A program made the position numbers and the translations under genes. The notes beneath the pieces were generated by a model. It searched no databases. It saw only the letters and a list, made by a program, of their open reading frames with translations, and was not told the DNA's origin. A DNA stretch of 36,785 bases from Candidatus Gemmiger faecigallinarum (GTDB lineage Bacteria > Bacillota > Clostridia > Oscillospirales > Ruminococcaceae), in NCBI GenBank assembly GCA_019120395.1, contig DWVD01000101.1:1-36785 (forward strand), given 5' to 3'. Shown here piece after piece: positions 7,643 through 15,270 of the stretch (positions are counted from its first letter, which is position 1; each line of letters opens with the position of its first letter).

Positions 7643-8368
7643 ATGGCAACCCAGACAACCAAACAGCAGATGGCCGAAGCCGTGGCCGCCATCCGCGCCA
7701 ACATGGCGGACGCCGCCCGCGCCGCCGGCCGCGACCCGGCCGAAGTGCTGCTGTGCGCGGCCTGCAAGACCCGCACGGTGGAGGAGGTGCGCGAAAGCGC
7801 CGCGCTGGACATCGACCTGTTTGGCGAGAACCACTTGCAGGAGCTGGTGGAAAAGACCGACGCTGGGGCCTACCTGGGCAAGCCGGGGCATTTTATCGGC
7901 CACCTGCAGACCAACAAGGTCAACAAGGTGGTGGGCCGCGCCGCTATGATCGAGAGCGTGGACAGCCAGCGGCTGCTGGACAAGATCGAGGCGGCCGCCG
8001 CCCGGCTGGGTGTCACCCAGGACATTTTGATCGAGATCAACATCGGCGACGAAGAAAGCAAGAGCGGCGTGTCGCCCGACGCGCTGTGGGCGCTGGCCGA
8101 CGCCGCCGAGGCTGCCGCCCACCTGCGGCTGCGGGGCCTGATGGCCATCCCGCCCGCCGACGCCGCCCCCGACGAGACCCGCGCCTTTTTTGCCCAAATG
8201 CGTACGCTGCTGACCCGCCTGCAGGAGCGGCACTACGCCGCCGCGCTGCCGGACACCCTGTCCATGGGCATGAGCGGCGACTACCAGGCCGCCATCCGCG
8301 AGGGCGCCACCATCGTGCGCATCGGCACCGCCATCTACGGCGCGCGGGATTACGGCGCAAAGGGCTGA
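7643..8368 (+). CDS. yggS: YggS family pyridoxal phosphate homeostasis protein
   Basis: This 241-residue TIM-barrel protein contains the PLP lysine strand LLCAACKTRTVEEV near residue 33-46, FGENHLQELVEK, HFIGHLQTNKVNKVV, LIEINIGDEESKSG, LRGLMAIPP, and the C-terminal phosphate-binding segment LSMGMSGDYQAAIREGATIVRIGTAIYG. Members bind PLP without catalytic activity and buffer free PLP and amino acids. The length is normal. The ATG at 7643 follows GGGAGGG by about 8 bases; open frame upstream to 7493 runs through the palindromic element and is not part of the gene. In many Firmicutes the gene precedes sepF in the division cluster, but here it stands alone. Confidence 0.92.
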   Translation: MATQTTKQQMAEAVAAIRANMADAARAAGRDPAEVLLCAACKTRTVEEVRESAALDIDLFGENHLQELVEKTDAGAYLGKPGHFIGHLQTNKVNKVVGRAAMIESVDSQRLLDKIEAAAARLGVTQDILIEINIGDEESKSGVSPDALWALADAAEAAAHLRLRGLMAIPPADAAPDETRAFFAQMRTLLTRLQERHYAAALPDTLSMGMSGDYQAAIREGATIVRIGTAIYGARDYGAKG

Positions 8369-8442
8369 CCCCGCAACCTCTTGTTTGTCCCGCGGGGGGC
8401 AGGCGCGCCGGGCCAAGCAAAACCAATCCGACCAGATCAGGA

Positions 8443-8487
8443 AAAACCGCCCCGCCGGGCAGCAGCTGCACCCGGCGGGGCGGTTTT
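8443..8487. terminator. Bidirectional terminator between yggS and the pentapeptide gene
   Basis: A perfect 13-bp stem (8447-8459 with 8471-8483) is flanked by AAAAA on the left and TTTT on the right, so it serves both convergent genes. Confidence 0.9.
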
Positions 8488-8493
8488 GTGTGC

Positions 8494-9066
8494 TTATTCG
8501 ATCTTGATGCCGGTGCCGTCCAAAAGGCGCACCACGTCGGGGAAGCTGAACCTTGCCCCTTTCAGCGTGTTGTCCGCCGGGGCGATGACATAGCCCTGGG
8601 CGTCGCGGAAATCGGCCCTGTCCAGCGCGCAGCGGGTGAACTGGCTCTCGCCCAGGCGGACGCCGTTGAAGTCGGCGCCGGTCAGCCTGCAGCTGTCAAA
8701 CCGGCAGTCCCGGAACTGGCAGCTGGAAAAGTCGAACCCCGCCAGCGCCATGCCGGAAAAATCGTTGTACTGGAACATGCAGTTTTCGGCCGCCGCCAGC
8801 GGCCGGGCCAGGGCGCTTTTGCCCTGCAGGCCGCCCCAGGCAATGCCCCGGAAGGCGCAGCCTGTAAACCTGCCCTCCCGCATCTGGCTAAAGCTGAACA
8901 CCACGCCGGACCACTGGCAGCCCGCAAAGGTGCAGTTTGCAAAGCTGCAGTTTTCCACCCGCAGGTCCTGCCAGCGACAGCGGGTGAAGGTGCAGTCGGC
9001 GTATTCCTCGCCGCGCAGGCTGCCGGTCAGTGTCTCGGCGGCGATGGTCTCGTTTGTGTGGCGCAT
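8494..9066 (-). CDS. Pentapeptide-repeat protein
   Basis: This 190-residue protein is built of repeated A(D/N)(L/F)XX-type units, for example CTFTRCRWQDLRVENCSFAN, CTFAGCQW, and later FSSCQFRDCRFDSCRLTGADFNG. These fold into a right-handed quadrilateral beta-helix that mimics DNA in the Qnr and MfpA proteins. The LLDGTGIKIE ending is also seen in Qnr-like proteins of Gram-positives, so DNA-gyrase protection is possible but unproven. The ATG at 9066 follows AAAGGAG. The protein ends short of a membrane helix or signal peptide. It is 43 bases downstream of the AAA ATPase gene, probably in the same operon. Confidence 0.85.
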   Translation of the reverse strand: MRHTNETIAAETLTGSLRGEEYADCTFTRCRWQDLRVENCSFANCTFAGCQWSGVVFSFSQMREGRFTGCAFRGIAWGGLQGKSALARPLAAAENCMFQYNDFSGMALAGFDFSSCQFRDCRFDSCRLTGADFNGVRLGESQFTRCALDRADFRDAQGYVIAPADNTLKGARFSFPDVVRLLDGTGIKIE

Positions 9067-9109
9067 GGGGCGTTCTCCTTTGGCATGGCGGGCGGGCCGG
9101 CGGGGGGCG

Positions 9110-9973
9110 TCAGTCCGTCTCAAACTCGGCGGCATGGTCGGCAAAAAACTGCCGGTAGGCGCGGACGTTTTCCAGCTCGGTCCAGCGGCGGGGCCGGGGC
9201 GGGTCGGCGTCCAGGTCGTAGACCTTCGCCCCCTGCATCGCCAGCAGAAAGGGCGAGTGGGTGGCAATGACCAGCTGGCAGCCGAAAAACCGCGCCGCAT
9301 CCTGCAAAAAGCCGGCCAGCTCCAGCTGGCGGGCGGGGGCCAGGCTGTTTTCCGGCTCGTCCAGCAGATAGAGGGCGTTCTCGGTGATCTTTTGGGTGAA
9401 GTAGAGATAAGCGCTCTCGCCGTTGGAGCGGATGCGGGCGTTGCCCATCAGCCGGCTGCGGGCGTAGCGGGACTTTGTCTTGCTGCGGGCGGCGTTGATC
9501 TGTTTCAGCCGCTCGTAATCCTCCAGCGAGTGGAGCTGGAAATGGGCGTAGCGGGCGTCGGCATACTCGGCAAAGACTTCCTCGCGGCGGCGGTCGATGC
9601 CGTCGTTCAAAGCGCGCAGGTCCAGCATCCAGGCAAACACGTCATCGCTGGTGATGATGCGGCTGCCCTCCGGCGGGGCCGCGCCGCCGTCATCGCACAG
9701 CCGCAGGTAGTCGGGGAAAAAGGCGGTGCGGTTGAAGGCCGCGTCCCGCGCAAGGCCCAGTGCTTCGGCCATGACGTTCAGGGCGGTGGTCTTGCCGCAG
9801 CCGTTGCCGCCGTACAGGATGGTGACGGGCGCAAACTCCAGCCGGCCCAGCCCCCGGTCGGACAGCACCTGGAAGGGATAGAAGCTGTCGTAGCAGGTCA
9901 TGCGCTGGGCGGTGAAAAAACGCCACTCGGCGTCCTTGTCCGGGAAGCGGAACTCTTGCAGGTACAGGGCCAT
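9110..9973 (-). CDS. SMC/ABC-type AAA family ATPase
   Basis: The 287-residue protein has a Walker A loop GGNGCGKTT near residue 55-63, an ABC-type signature region RSNGESAYLYF near residue 188, a Walker B ALYLLDEPENSL near residue 205, and the switch-histidine segment VIATHSPFLLAMQG. This is the compact ABC ATPase head of OLD/RecF-like or Rloc-like AAA_23-type proteins. It has no nuclease domain. Such proteins occur with defence or DNA-repair genes, but no nuclease partner is present here; the only neighbour is the pentapeptide-repeat gene downstream. AAAGGAGG sits just before ATG 9973. No promoter was resolved. Confidence 0.85.
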   Translation of the reverse strand: MALYLQEFRFPDKDAEWRFFTAQRMTCYDSFYPFQVLSDRGLGRLEFAPVTILYGGNGCGKTTALNVMAEALGLARDAAFNRTAFFPDYLRLCDDGGAAPPEGSRIITSDDVFAWMLDLRALNDGIDRRREEVFAEYADARYAHFQLHSLEDYERLKQINAARSKTKSRYARSRLMGNARIRSNGESAYLYFTQKITENALYLLDEPENSLAPARQLELAGFLQDAARFFGCQLVIATHSPFLLAMQGAKVYDLDADPPRPRRWTELENVRAYRQFFADHAAEFETD

Positions 9974-10006
9974 GGCGGCCTCCTTTGCGGCGCGCCCCGC
10001 CCCGGC

Positions 10007-10035
10007 TTGACAGCGCCGGCGGCGGGGATTAGGAT
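10007..10035 (+). promoter_or_regulatory. Sigma-A-type promoter for the histidine phosphatase gene
   Basis: TTGACA (10007-10012), a 17-base spacer and TAGGAT (10030-10035) lie about 110 bases upstream of the start codon. The leader of roughly 100 bases contains no obvious terminator. Confidence 0.72.
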
Positions 10036-10143
10036 AAAGGCGCAGGCCGGCCCTGCGCGGCGGTCGTCAATTTCCGCCCGCCCGGCGTTTTGAGCCGGAG
10101 CGCACAGGCGGCCTGCACAAGCGAAAAGAAAGCGGGAATCGTT

Positions 10144-10734
10144 ATGAAAAAGATCCTTTACCTGATGCGCCACGGCCAGACGGTGTTCAACCTGCGGCAC
10201 AAGATCCAGGGCTGGTGCGATTCGCCTTTGACCGAGCTGGGCATCGCCCAGGCCAGGGTGGCGGGCGAATACTTCCGCAGCCGCGGCATCGTGTTCGACC
10301 ACGCCTATTCCTCCACGTCGGAGCGCGCCTGCGACACGCTGGAGCTGGTCACCGACCTGCCCTACACCCGCCTGAAAGGGCTGAAAGAGTGGCATTTCGG
10401 CAAGATCGAGGGCGAGAGCGAGGACCTGAACCCGCCGCTGCCCTACGGCGACTTTTTCAAGACCTACTACGGCGGCGAGGGCGAGCTGGAGGTCCGCCGG
10501 CGCATGGCCGACACGCTGGGCGGGATCATGACCAGGCCGGACCACCGGTGCGTGCTGGCGGTCAGCCACGGCGGGGCCTGCCGGGCCTTTATGCGTTACT
10601 GGGAGCAGAACCAGAAGGTGGCGCTGCACACCCGGCTGTACAACTGCTGCATCTTAAAGTTCGAGTACGAGGACGGGCAGTTCAGCCTGGTGGACATCGT
10701 CAACCACGACTTTGCCGGGCTGCCCCGGGGGTAA
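10144..10734 (+). CDS. Histidine phosphatase (phosphoglycerate mutase-like) family protein
   Basis: The 196-residue protein starts MKKILYLMRHGQTVFN, giving the catalytic RHG motif at residues 9-11. It continues with IQGWCDSPLTELGIAQA, the YSSTSERACDTLELV strand with a catalytic arginine, LKEWHFGKIEG, and the second-histidine segment VLAVSHGGACRAF. The family contains phosphatases with diverse small-molecule substrates. ATG 10144 has only a weak site upstream (GCGGGAA) but all family motifs begin here. It is convergent with the GDPD gene, with only six bases between the two stops and no terminator visible. Confidence 0.9.
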   Translation: MKKILYLMRHGQTVFNLRHKIQGWCDSPLTELGIAQARVAGEYFRSRGIVFDHAYSSTSERACDTLELVTDLPYTRLKGLKEWHFGKIEGESEDLNPPLPYGDFFKTYYGGEGELEVRRRMADTLGGIMTRPDHRCVLAVSHGGACRAFMRYWEQNQKVALHTRLYNCCILKFEYEDGQFSLVDIVNHDFAGLPRG

Positions 10735-10740
10735 GGGCGC

Positions 10741-11589
10741 TTACGGCCGGTACTTTGCCGCCGGGGCATACCACTGGAAGATGACCGCGTCGTGGCCGGC
10801 CTCCAGCGTTGCGGTGTCGTCGGTGGGCAGGGCGGTCCAGTAGACCATCATCGCGCCCAGGGCCCTGGCCAGCTTTACCGCGCCGTTGCGGGGGGCCGGG
10901 CACCAGGCGATAAAGTCCGGCCGGCCCAAAAAGTTGCCCAGCAGGTGGCTCATCACAAAGGCGTACAGGGGGTTGGCGCCCTCCTCCCGGTAGCTTTGGG
11001 TGCAGTCGGCCAGCTGGCCCCGCAGCACGCCGGGGGCAAATTTGCGGATGCGCCGCACCACGCGGGGGTCAAAGCTCTCGATGCAATAGGGGCCGTTGTA
11101 CCCCGCCAGCGCGTCCAGCACGGCGCGGCACAGCGCGTCCAGATAGGCGCCGGTGTACTCCCGCCGGCTTTTGATCTCGACGATCAGAGGCACCCGGCCG
11201 GCCACCGTGTCCAGCACGTCGGCAAACCGCGGCGGGTGGTATCCGGTGCCGGCCAGCGGCAGCGCCCCCACCTGCTGCCAGGGGTAGTCCCGCACCCAGC
11301 CGTGGACGCCGGTCATGCGGTCCAGCGTGTCGTCATGGAACACCACCAGCTGCCGGTCGCTGGTAAACTGCACGTCCAGCTCGATGCCGTAGCCGGCTTT
11401 GGCGGCTGTCTCAAAGGCGGGCAGGCTGTTTTCCGGCGTGGACTGGTCCCGGGCAAACAGGCCCCGGTGGGCATAGTTGCGCCCCGCAAAGGGCGCGCGC
11501 AGCGCCCTGCGGCCAAAGACCGGGCAGATCAAAAACAGCGCCAGCGCGCAGGCCAGCGCCGCGCAGGCAAGCAGTACGGCAGCGATCAT
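10741..11589 (-). CDS. Membrane-anchored glycerophosphodiester phosphodiesterase
   Basis: This 282-residue protein has an N-terminal membrane helix (about residues 2-22), then the GDPD domain: YAHRGLF, STPENSLPAFETAAKAGYGIELDVQ, and VVFHDDTLDRMTG carry the catalytic His, Glu, Asp and His residues. VPLIVEIKSRR carries the metal-binding Glu. Such enzymes release glycerol 3-phosphate from glycerophosphodiesters, and membrane forms may act on lipoteichoic acid or phospholipid breakdown products. The ATG at 11589 has AGAGGGGAAG just upstream; an open frame to 11706 adds Cys/Arg-rich sequence unlike a gene start. Confidence 0.9.
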   Translation of the reverse strand: MIAAVLLACAALACALALFLICPVFGRRALRAPFAGRNYAHRGLFARDQSTPENSLPAFETAAKAGYGIELDVQFTSDRQLVVFHDDTLDRMTGVHGWVRDYPWQQVGALPLAGTGYHPPRFADVLDTVAGRVPLIVEIKSRREYTGAYLDALCRAVLDALAGYNGPYCIESFDPRVVRRIRKFAPGVLRGQLADCTQSYREEGANPLYAFVMSHLLGNFLGRPDFIAWCPAPRNGAVKLARALGAMMVYWTALPTDDTATLEAGHDAVIFQWYAPAAKYRP

Positions 11590-11677
11590 TTCGGCTTCCC
11601 CTCTCTTGTATTTCCGCCCGGTCCGGGCTGGGCTGCGGCCGCAGCCGCAGAAAAGGAACATGGTTTGGTCACCGTAT

Positions 11678-11706
11678 ATTGTAGCGCGAACGCCGCCCGC
11701 TGGCAA
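11678..11706 (-). promoter_or_regulatory. Sigma-A-type promoter for the GDPD gene
   Basis: On the minus strand TTGCCA (11706-11701), a 17-base spacer and TACAAT (11683-11678) precede the GDPD start by about 80 bases. Confidence 0.7.
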
Positions 11707-11745
11707 CCGCCCCGCGCCGGCGGGCGGCCGCCGGGCGGTAAAATG

Positions 11746-11773
11746 TGTGAAAAAGTTTCAGAAACATTTCACA
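11746..11773. promoter_or_regulatory. Nested dyad operator upstream of the two-component genes
   Basis: Outer arms TGTGAAA (11746-11752) and TTTCACA (11767-11773) enclose inner arms GTTTC (11755-11759) and GAAAC (11761-11765). This AT-rich double palindrome stands in very GC-rich DNA about 160 bases before the response-regulator start. AT-rich TATGAT and TATTAT elements lie at 11797-11807 but have no good -35, consistent with an activator-dependent promoter and autoregulation. Confidence 0.5.
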
Positions 11774-11934
11774 AAACGGCCATACCTGGCAGGTAATATG
11801 ATATTATACACAGTGGGGCAGCAGGCAGGGACCCCGGCCGGGGCTGGCCGCCGCCCGGAATTTTTGTGCAGCGGCCGGGCTGCGCCCGCAAAGGCGCGGC
11901 CGCCGGTTTTGCTTTCCCGTAAGGAGGGGTTGAT

Positions 11935-12621
11935 ATGGCAAAGATCCTGATCGTCGACGACGAACCGCGCATCCGTGACCTGATCCGCGAACATCTGCAG
12001 CACGCAGGCTTTACCTGCCTGGAGGCGGGCGACGGCACCGCCGCCCTTGCGGTCCTGGCCGGCGAGAGCGTCGACCTTGTGATTTTGGACATTATGATGC
12101 CTTTTATGGACGGCATGACCTGCCTGCGCGAGATGCGCGCCCGCAAGATCATGACGCCGGTCATCATGCTGACCGCCCGCAGCGAGGAATACGACAAGCT
12201 GGCCGGGCTGGAGGGCGGCGCCGACGACTATGTGGTCAAGCCCTTCTCCCCGCGGGAGCTGGTCGCCCGGGTGCGGGCGGTGCTGTCCCGCACCATGCCC
12301 AAGGCCGAGGACACCGGGTCGGCGTACAGCTTTGGCGATCTGTCCATCGACACCGCCAGCCACACCGTCAAGGTGGCCGGGCAGGAGTGCTCGCTGACGC
12401 CCAAAGAATTTGACCTGCTGGTGTTTTTGGTCAGCAACAAGGGCATCGCGCTCTCGCGCGAGAAGATCCTGCAAAAGGTGTGGAACTACGACTATTACGG
12501 CGAGGACCGCACCGTGGACACCCACATCAAGATGCTGCGCAGCCACCTGGGCAAATGCCGCAGCTATATCGTGACGGTCTGGGGCATCGGGTACAAGTTT
12601 GACCCCGATACCGCCATCTGA
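11935..12621 (+). CDS. OmpR/PhoB-family response regulator
   Basis: The 228-residue protein has a receiver domain (about 1-118) with acidic residues in VDDEPR, the phosphoacceptor Asp52 in VILDIMMPFMDG, a Thr/Lys pair in MLTARSEEYDK and VVKPFSPRELVAR, and a C-terminal winged helix (about 132-226) with LTPKEFDLLVFLVSN and EDRTVDTHIKMLRSHLG. Its length is typical. A very strong AAGGAGGGG site precedes ATG 11935. It is followed 21 bases later by its sensor kinase gene, so the pair is co-transcribed. Targets are unknown; the neighbouring serine hydrolase gene is one candidate. Confidence 0.95.
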   Translation: MAKILIVDDEPRIRDLIREHLQHAGFTCLEAGDGTAALAVLAGESVDLVILDIMMPFMDGMTCLREMRARKIMTPVIMLTARSEEYDKLAGLEGGADDYVVKPFSPRELVARVRAVLSRTMPKAEDTGSAYSFGDLSIDTASHTVKVAGQECSLTPKEFDLLVFLVSNKGIALSREKILQKVWNYDYYGEDRTVDTHIKMLRSHLGKCRSYIVTVWGIGYKFDPDTAI

Positions 12622-12642
12622 CCGCCGGGAGGCGTAACTGCT

Positions 12643-14190
12643 TTGAGCAAAGCATTAGTCAAATACACCGTGCCCGGCCCCAAAAAGCGGCGCGGCAACA
12701 TCCTGCTGGGCGTGCAGGGGCAGTTGATCCTGTTTTTGGGCGGCATCACGCTGGTCACGCTTTTGCTGGTGTGGGTGCTGATCACCTACTTTCTGCAGCC
12801 CCAGTATACCCGTACCATGCGCACCAGCCTGGAAAACAAGCTCAGCGCCATTGTGACCCGCATCGACGCCAGCGACGCGCCGCTGGTCACTTACAGCCTT
12901 TGGGGCACCAAGACCGCCAACGCCGATTTCTGGCAGAGCTTCTACGAGGACATCGAGAACGGCGCCCTGAAACTGGACAACACCTGCATCGACATCAGCG
13001 ACCGCACCTGCCGCAGCATCCAGTATATCGAAAACCTGTACCCCTGCGTCCTGCACGAGAGCATGGGCGCGCTCAGCGGCCTGTCGACGACCTACTCGGA
13101 CACCCGCGTCGCCATCCTGCTGCGCCAGCAGCTGTTTGACGACGGCCGGCTCTACCAGATCATCGAGTCGGGCGGCAACCGCCAGATGGTGGTGGGCGGG
13201 CTTTCCGCCGACGGGAATTACGCGGTCATCGTCTCCACCAGCCTGGCCCAGATCGAGACGGCGGCCACCGTGCTGACCAAGATGCTGCCGCCCATCGGCC
13301 TGGGCATCCTGGTGCTGGTGGTGCTGTTTGCGGTGGTGTTCAGCCGGTGGTTCACCCAGCCGGTGCGCAAGCTCAGCGAGGGCGCGCGGGAAATGGCGGA
13401 CGGCAACTACGACGTGCACGTGGATGTGCGCCGCAAAGACGAGCTGGGCCTGCTTGCGCAGGAGTTCAACCACATGGCCGATGAGGTCAAGCGCTCGGCC
13501 CAGCTGGAGCGGGACATCCTGGCCAACGTCAGTCACGATCTGCGCACCCCGCTGACGCTGATCAAGGGCTATGCCGAGACGGTGCGGGACATCACCGGCG
13601 ACGACGCCGACCGCCGTGCCGAACAGTGCAACATCATCGTGGACGAGACCGACCGTCTTTCCGGCCTGGTCAACAGCGTGATGGAGCTGAGCAAGGTGTC
13701 CAGCGGCGCCGAGAAACCCAACCTGGTCACCTTTGACATGAGCCAGCTCTGCTTTGAGGTAGCCGGCCGCTACGACGCCGTATGCGACCAGAACGGCTGG
13801 ACCCTGCAGCTGGAGGCCGACCACGAGTGCATCGTGCAGGCCGACCCGGACATGATGGAGCGGGTGCTGCACAACCTGCTGGGCAACGCCACCCATCACA
13901 TGGGCGAGGACGGCATTTTTGTGCTGCGGTGCATCCCGCTGCCGGACGGCGGCTGCCGGGTGGAGGTGGAGGACCACGGCCCCGGCATCCTGCCGGAGGA
14001 CCTGCCCCATGTGTTCGACCGCTATTACCGGTCCCGCAAGGACCAGGGCAAGGTCGGTTCCGGGCTGGGGCTGTCCATCACCAAGGCCATCCTGCAGCAG
14101 CACGGGTTCGCCTTCGGCGTCAACAGCACGCCGGGGCACGGCGCCAATTTCTGGTTCGAAATGCGGGATACCCGCACGCCGCAGCCCTGA
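12643..14190 (+). CDS. Membrane sensor histidine kinase
   Basis: The 515-residue kinase starts at TTG 12643, with GGGAGG at 12628-12633. Two membrane helices (about residues 27-48 and 212-232) bracket an extracytoplasmic sensor region of about 160 residues. A HAMP domain follows (RWFTQPVRKLSEG), then HisKA with NVSHDLRTPLTLIKGY, an ATPase domain with an N box LHNLLGNATHH, G1 VEDHGPGI, an F-like DRYYRSRK, and G2 GSGLGLSITKAIL. All catalytic residues are present. It pairs with the upstream response regulator. The sensor region resembles none that I recognise, so the stimulus is unknown. Confidence 0.94.
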   Translation: MSKALVKYTVPGPKKRRGNILLGVQGQLILFLGGITLVTLLLVWVLITYFLQPQYTRTMRTSLENKLSAIVTRIDASDAPLVTYSLWGTKTANADFWQSFYEDIENGALKLDNTCIDISDRTCRSIQYIENLYPCVLHESMGALSGLSTTYSDTRVAILLRQQLFDDGRLYQIIESGGNRQMVVGGLSADGNYAVIVSTSLAQIETAATVLTKMLPPIGLGILVLVVLFAVVFSRWFTQPVRKLSEGAREMADGNYDVHVDVRRKDELGLLAQEFNHMADEVKRSAQLERDILANVSHDLRTPLTLIKGYAETVRDITGDDADRRAEQCNIIVDETDRLSGLVNSVMELSKVSSGAEKPNLVTFDMSQLCFEVAGRYDAVCDQNGWTLQLEADHECIVQADPDMMERVLHNLLGNATHHMGEDGIFVLRCIPLPDGGCRVEVEDHGPGILPEDLPHVFDRYYRSRKDQGKVGSGLGLSITKAILQQHGFAFGVNSTPGHGANFWFEMRDTRTPQP

Positions 14191-14208
14191 CCCGGCCCCT
14201 GACAAAAT

Positions 14209-14248
14209 GATACAAAACGGATGCATCGGCGCGACGGCGCAGATACAA
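14209..14248 (+). repeat. Two GATACAA direct repeats 33 bases apart
   Basis: GATACAA occurs at 14209-14215 and again at 14242-14248, each followed by a similar CGG-containing stretch. The repeats sit between the kinase stop and a TATACT at 14257-14262. Repeats on the same face of the helix are the usual layout of OmpR-family sites, so they may be bound by the adjacent regulator. Confidence 0.35.
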
Positions 14249-14263
14249 TCCGGGTCTATACTT

Positions 14264-14330
14264 GCCTCAGTTTCCCGGGGCGGGCCTGTCACGCACAGTG
14301 CTCGTCCCGGCCGAAAGTGAGGCTTTTTTT
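14264..14330 (+). terminator. Terminator hairpin ending exactly at the serine-hydrolase start codon
   Basis: Arm 14264-14274 pairs with 14313-14323 (one mismatch) and CCGGG 14275-14279 with CCCGG 14306-14310, with a large loop between. Seven T residues follow at 14324-14330, and GTG 14331 starts immediately after them. The GTGAGG ribosome-site element lies in the 3' arm of the hairpin. This is either an ordinary terminator for the two-component operon or an attenuator controlling the next gene. Confidence 0.8.
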
Positions 14331-15191
14331 GTGAAAGTACGCGTCCTCCGCCCCTGCCGTCCCCTGCCCGCCCTGCTGTGCCTGCTGGCGCTGCTGGCGG
14401 GCATAGCCGCCGCGGCGGCGGCCGGGCCAAAAAGCGGCGGCGCAGCGCTTTCTCCCCGCGCGCAGCAGGCCGCCGACGCGCTGACCGCCTATCTGGACAG
14501 CCTGGACGGCGAGGTCTCGGTTGCGTGCATGCGCCTCTCGGACGGGTTTACCTTCGCCTACCGCGAGGACGCCGGCTACTATGCCGCCAGCCTGCTGAAA
14601 GCCCCCTACGCGCTGTGGCTGTGCCGCCGCGCCGAAGCGGGCGAGATCGACCTGGACGCCCCGCTGCCCGCCCGTGGCTCCGCGCCGGCCCAGACCGCCC
14701 GGCAGGCCATGCGGGCAATGATCGCCCGCAGCGACGATTCCGCCACCGGTCAGCTGTACAGCCTGTGGCCGGCCGAGGCGGGCGGCGGATTTACCGCTTT
14801 CCTGGCCGGCATCGGGGTCGACCGGCCGCAGGACGCCCTGACGGAACAGACCCGCATCCACGGCGAGCTGAGCGCCCGCGACTGCCTGTGCATCCTGCAG
14901 GCATTGCAGGACTATTTCAGCACCGGCACCAGCCTGGCGGCGTCGCTGCAGCAGGATTTTATGGACGCGGGGCATCATCTTCTGCCGGACGACTGGCCCA
15001 TGGCCAAAAAATACGGCAGCTGGGACGGCGCCCTGCACGATATGGCCATCGTCTACAACAGCGACCCGTATCTGATCGCGGTGATGAGCGACTGGGGCGT
15101 AGACGGCGTGGAGTTCCCCGAGGAGGGCGCCAGCCGCATTGCCGAAATCGGCCTGCTGGCCGGGGACCTGATGGGCATGGGCGGGGGCTGA
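14331..15191 (+). CDS. Exported class-A beta-lactamase-like serine hydrolase
   Basis: The 286-residue protein has a signal peptide (n-region VKVRVLRPCRP, then Leu/Ala helix to about residue 30). The catalytic serine lies in the SxxK motif SLLK at residues 87-90, an SDN-like SDD at 134-136 follows, and KYG at 227-229 replaces the usual KTG. These are marks of a class-A beta-lactamase-related or transpeptidase-like fold, though the substitutions make penicillinase activity uncertain. It may modify peptidoglycan. The GTG at 14331 directly follows a terminator T-tract, and its ribosome site GTGAGG is inside the hairpin; the signal peptide begins right here, so the start is supported despite this oddity. 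Confidence 0.84.
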   Translation: MKVRVLRPCRPLPALLCLLALLAGIAAAAAAGPKSGGAALSPRAQQAADALTAYLDSLDGEVSVACMRLSDGFTFAYREDAGYYAASLLKAPYALWLCRRAEAGEIDLDAPLPARGSAPAQTARQAMRAMIARSDDSATGQLYSLWPAEAGGGFTAFLAGIGVDRPQDALTEQTRIHGELSARDCLCILQALQDYFSTGTSLAASLQQDFMDAGHHLLPDDWPMAKKYGSWDGALHDMAIVYNSDPYLIAVMSDWGVDGVEFPEEGASRIAEIGLLAGDLMGMGGG

Positions 15192-15208
15192 ATCCGCGCA
15201 AAAAACAG

Positions 15209-15241
15209 GCCCGCCCCGCAAAGCAGCTTTGCGGGGCGGGC
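15209..15241. terminator. Bidirectional terminator between the hydrolase and cyclophilin genes
   Basis: A perfect 15-bp stem (15209-15223 with 15227-15241) has AAAAAA on its left side (T-tract on the minus strand) and GTATTTT on its right, serving both convergent genes. Confidence 0.85.
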
Positions 15242-15270
15242 GTATTTTGATTTCGGGCCGCGGGGCGGTT

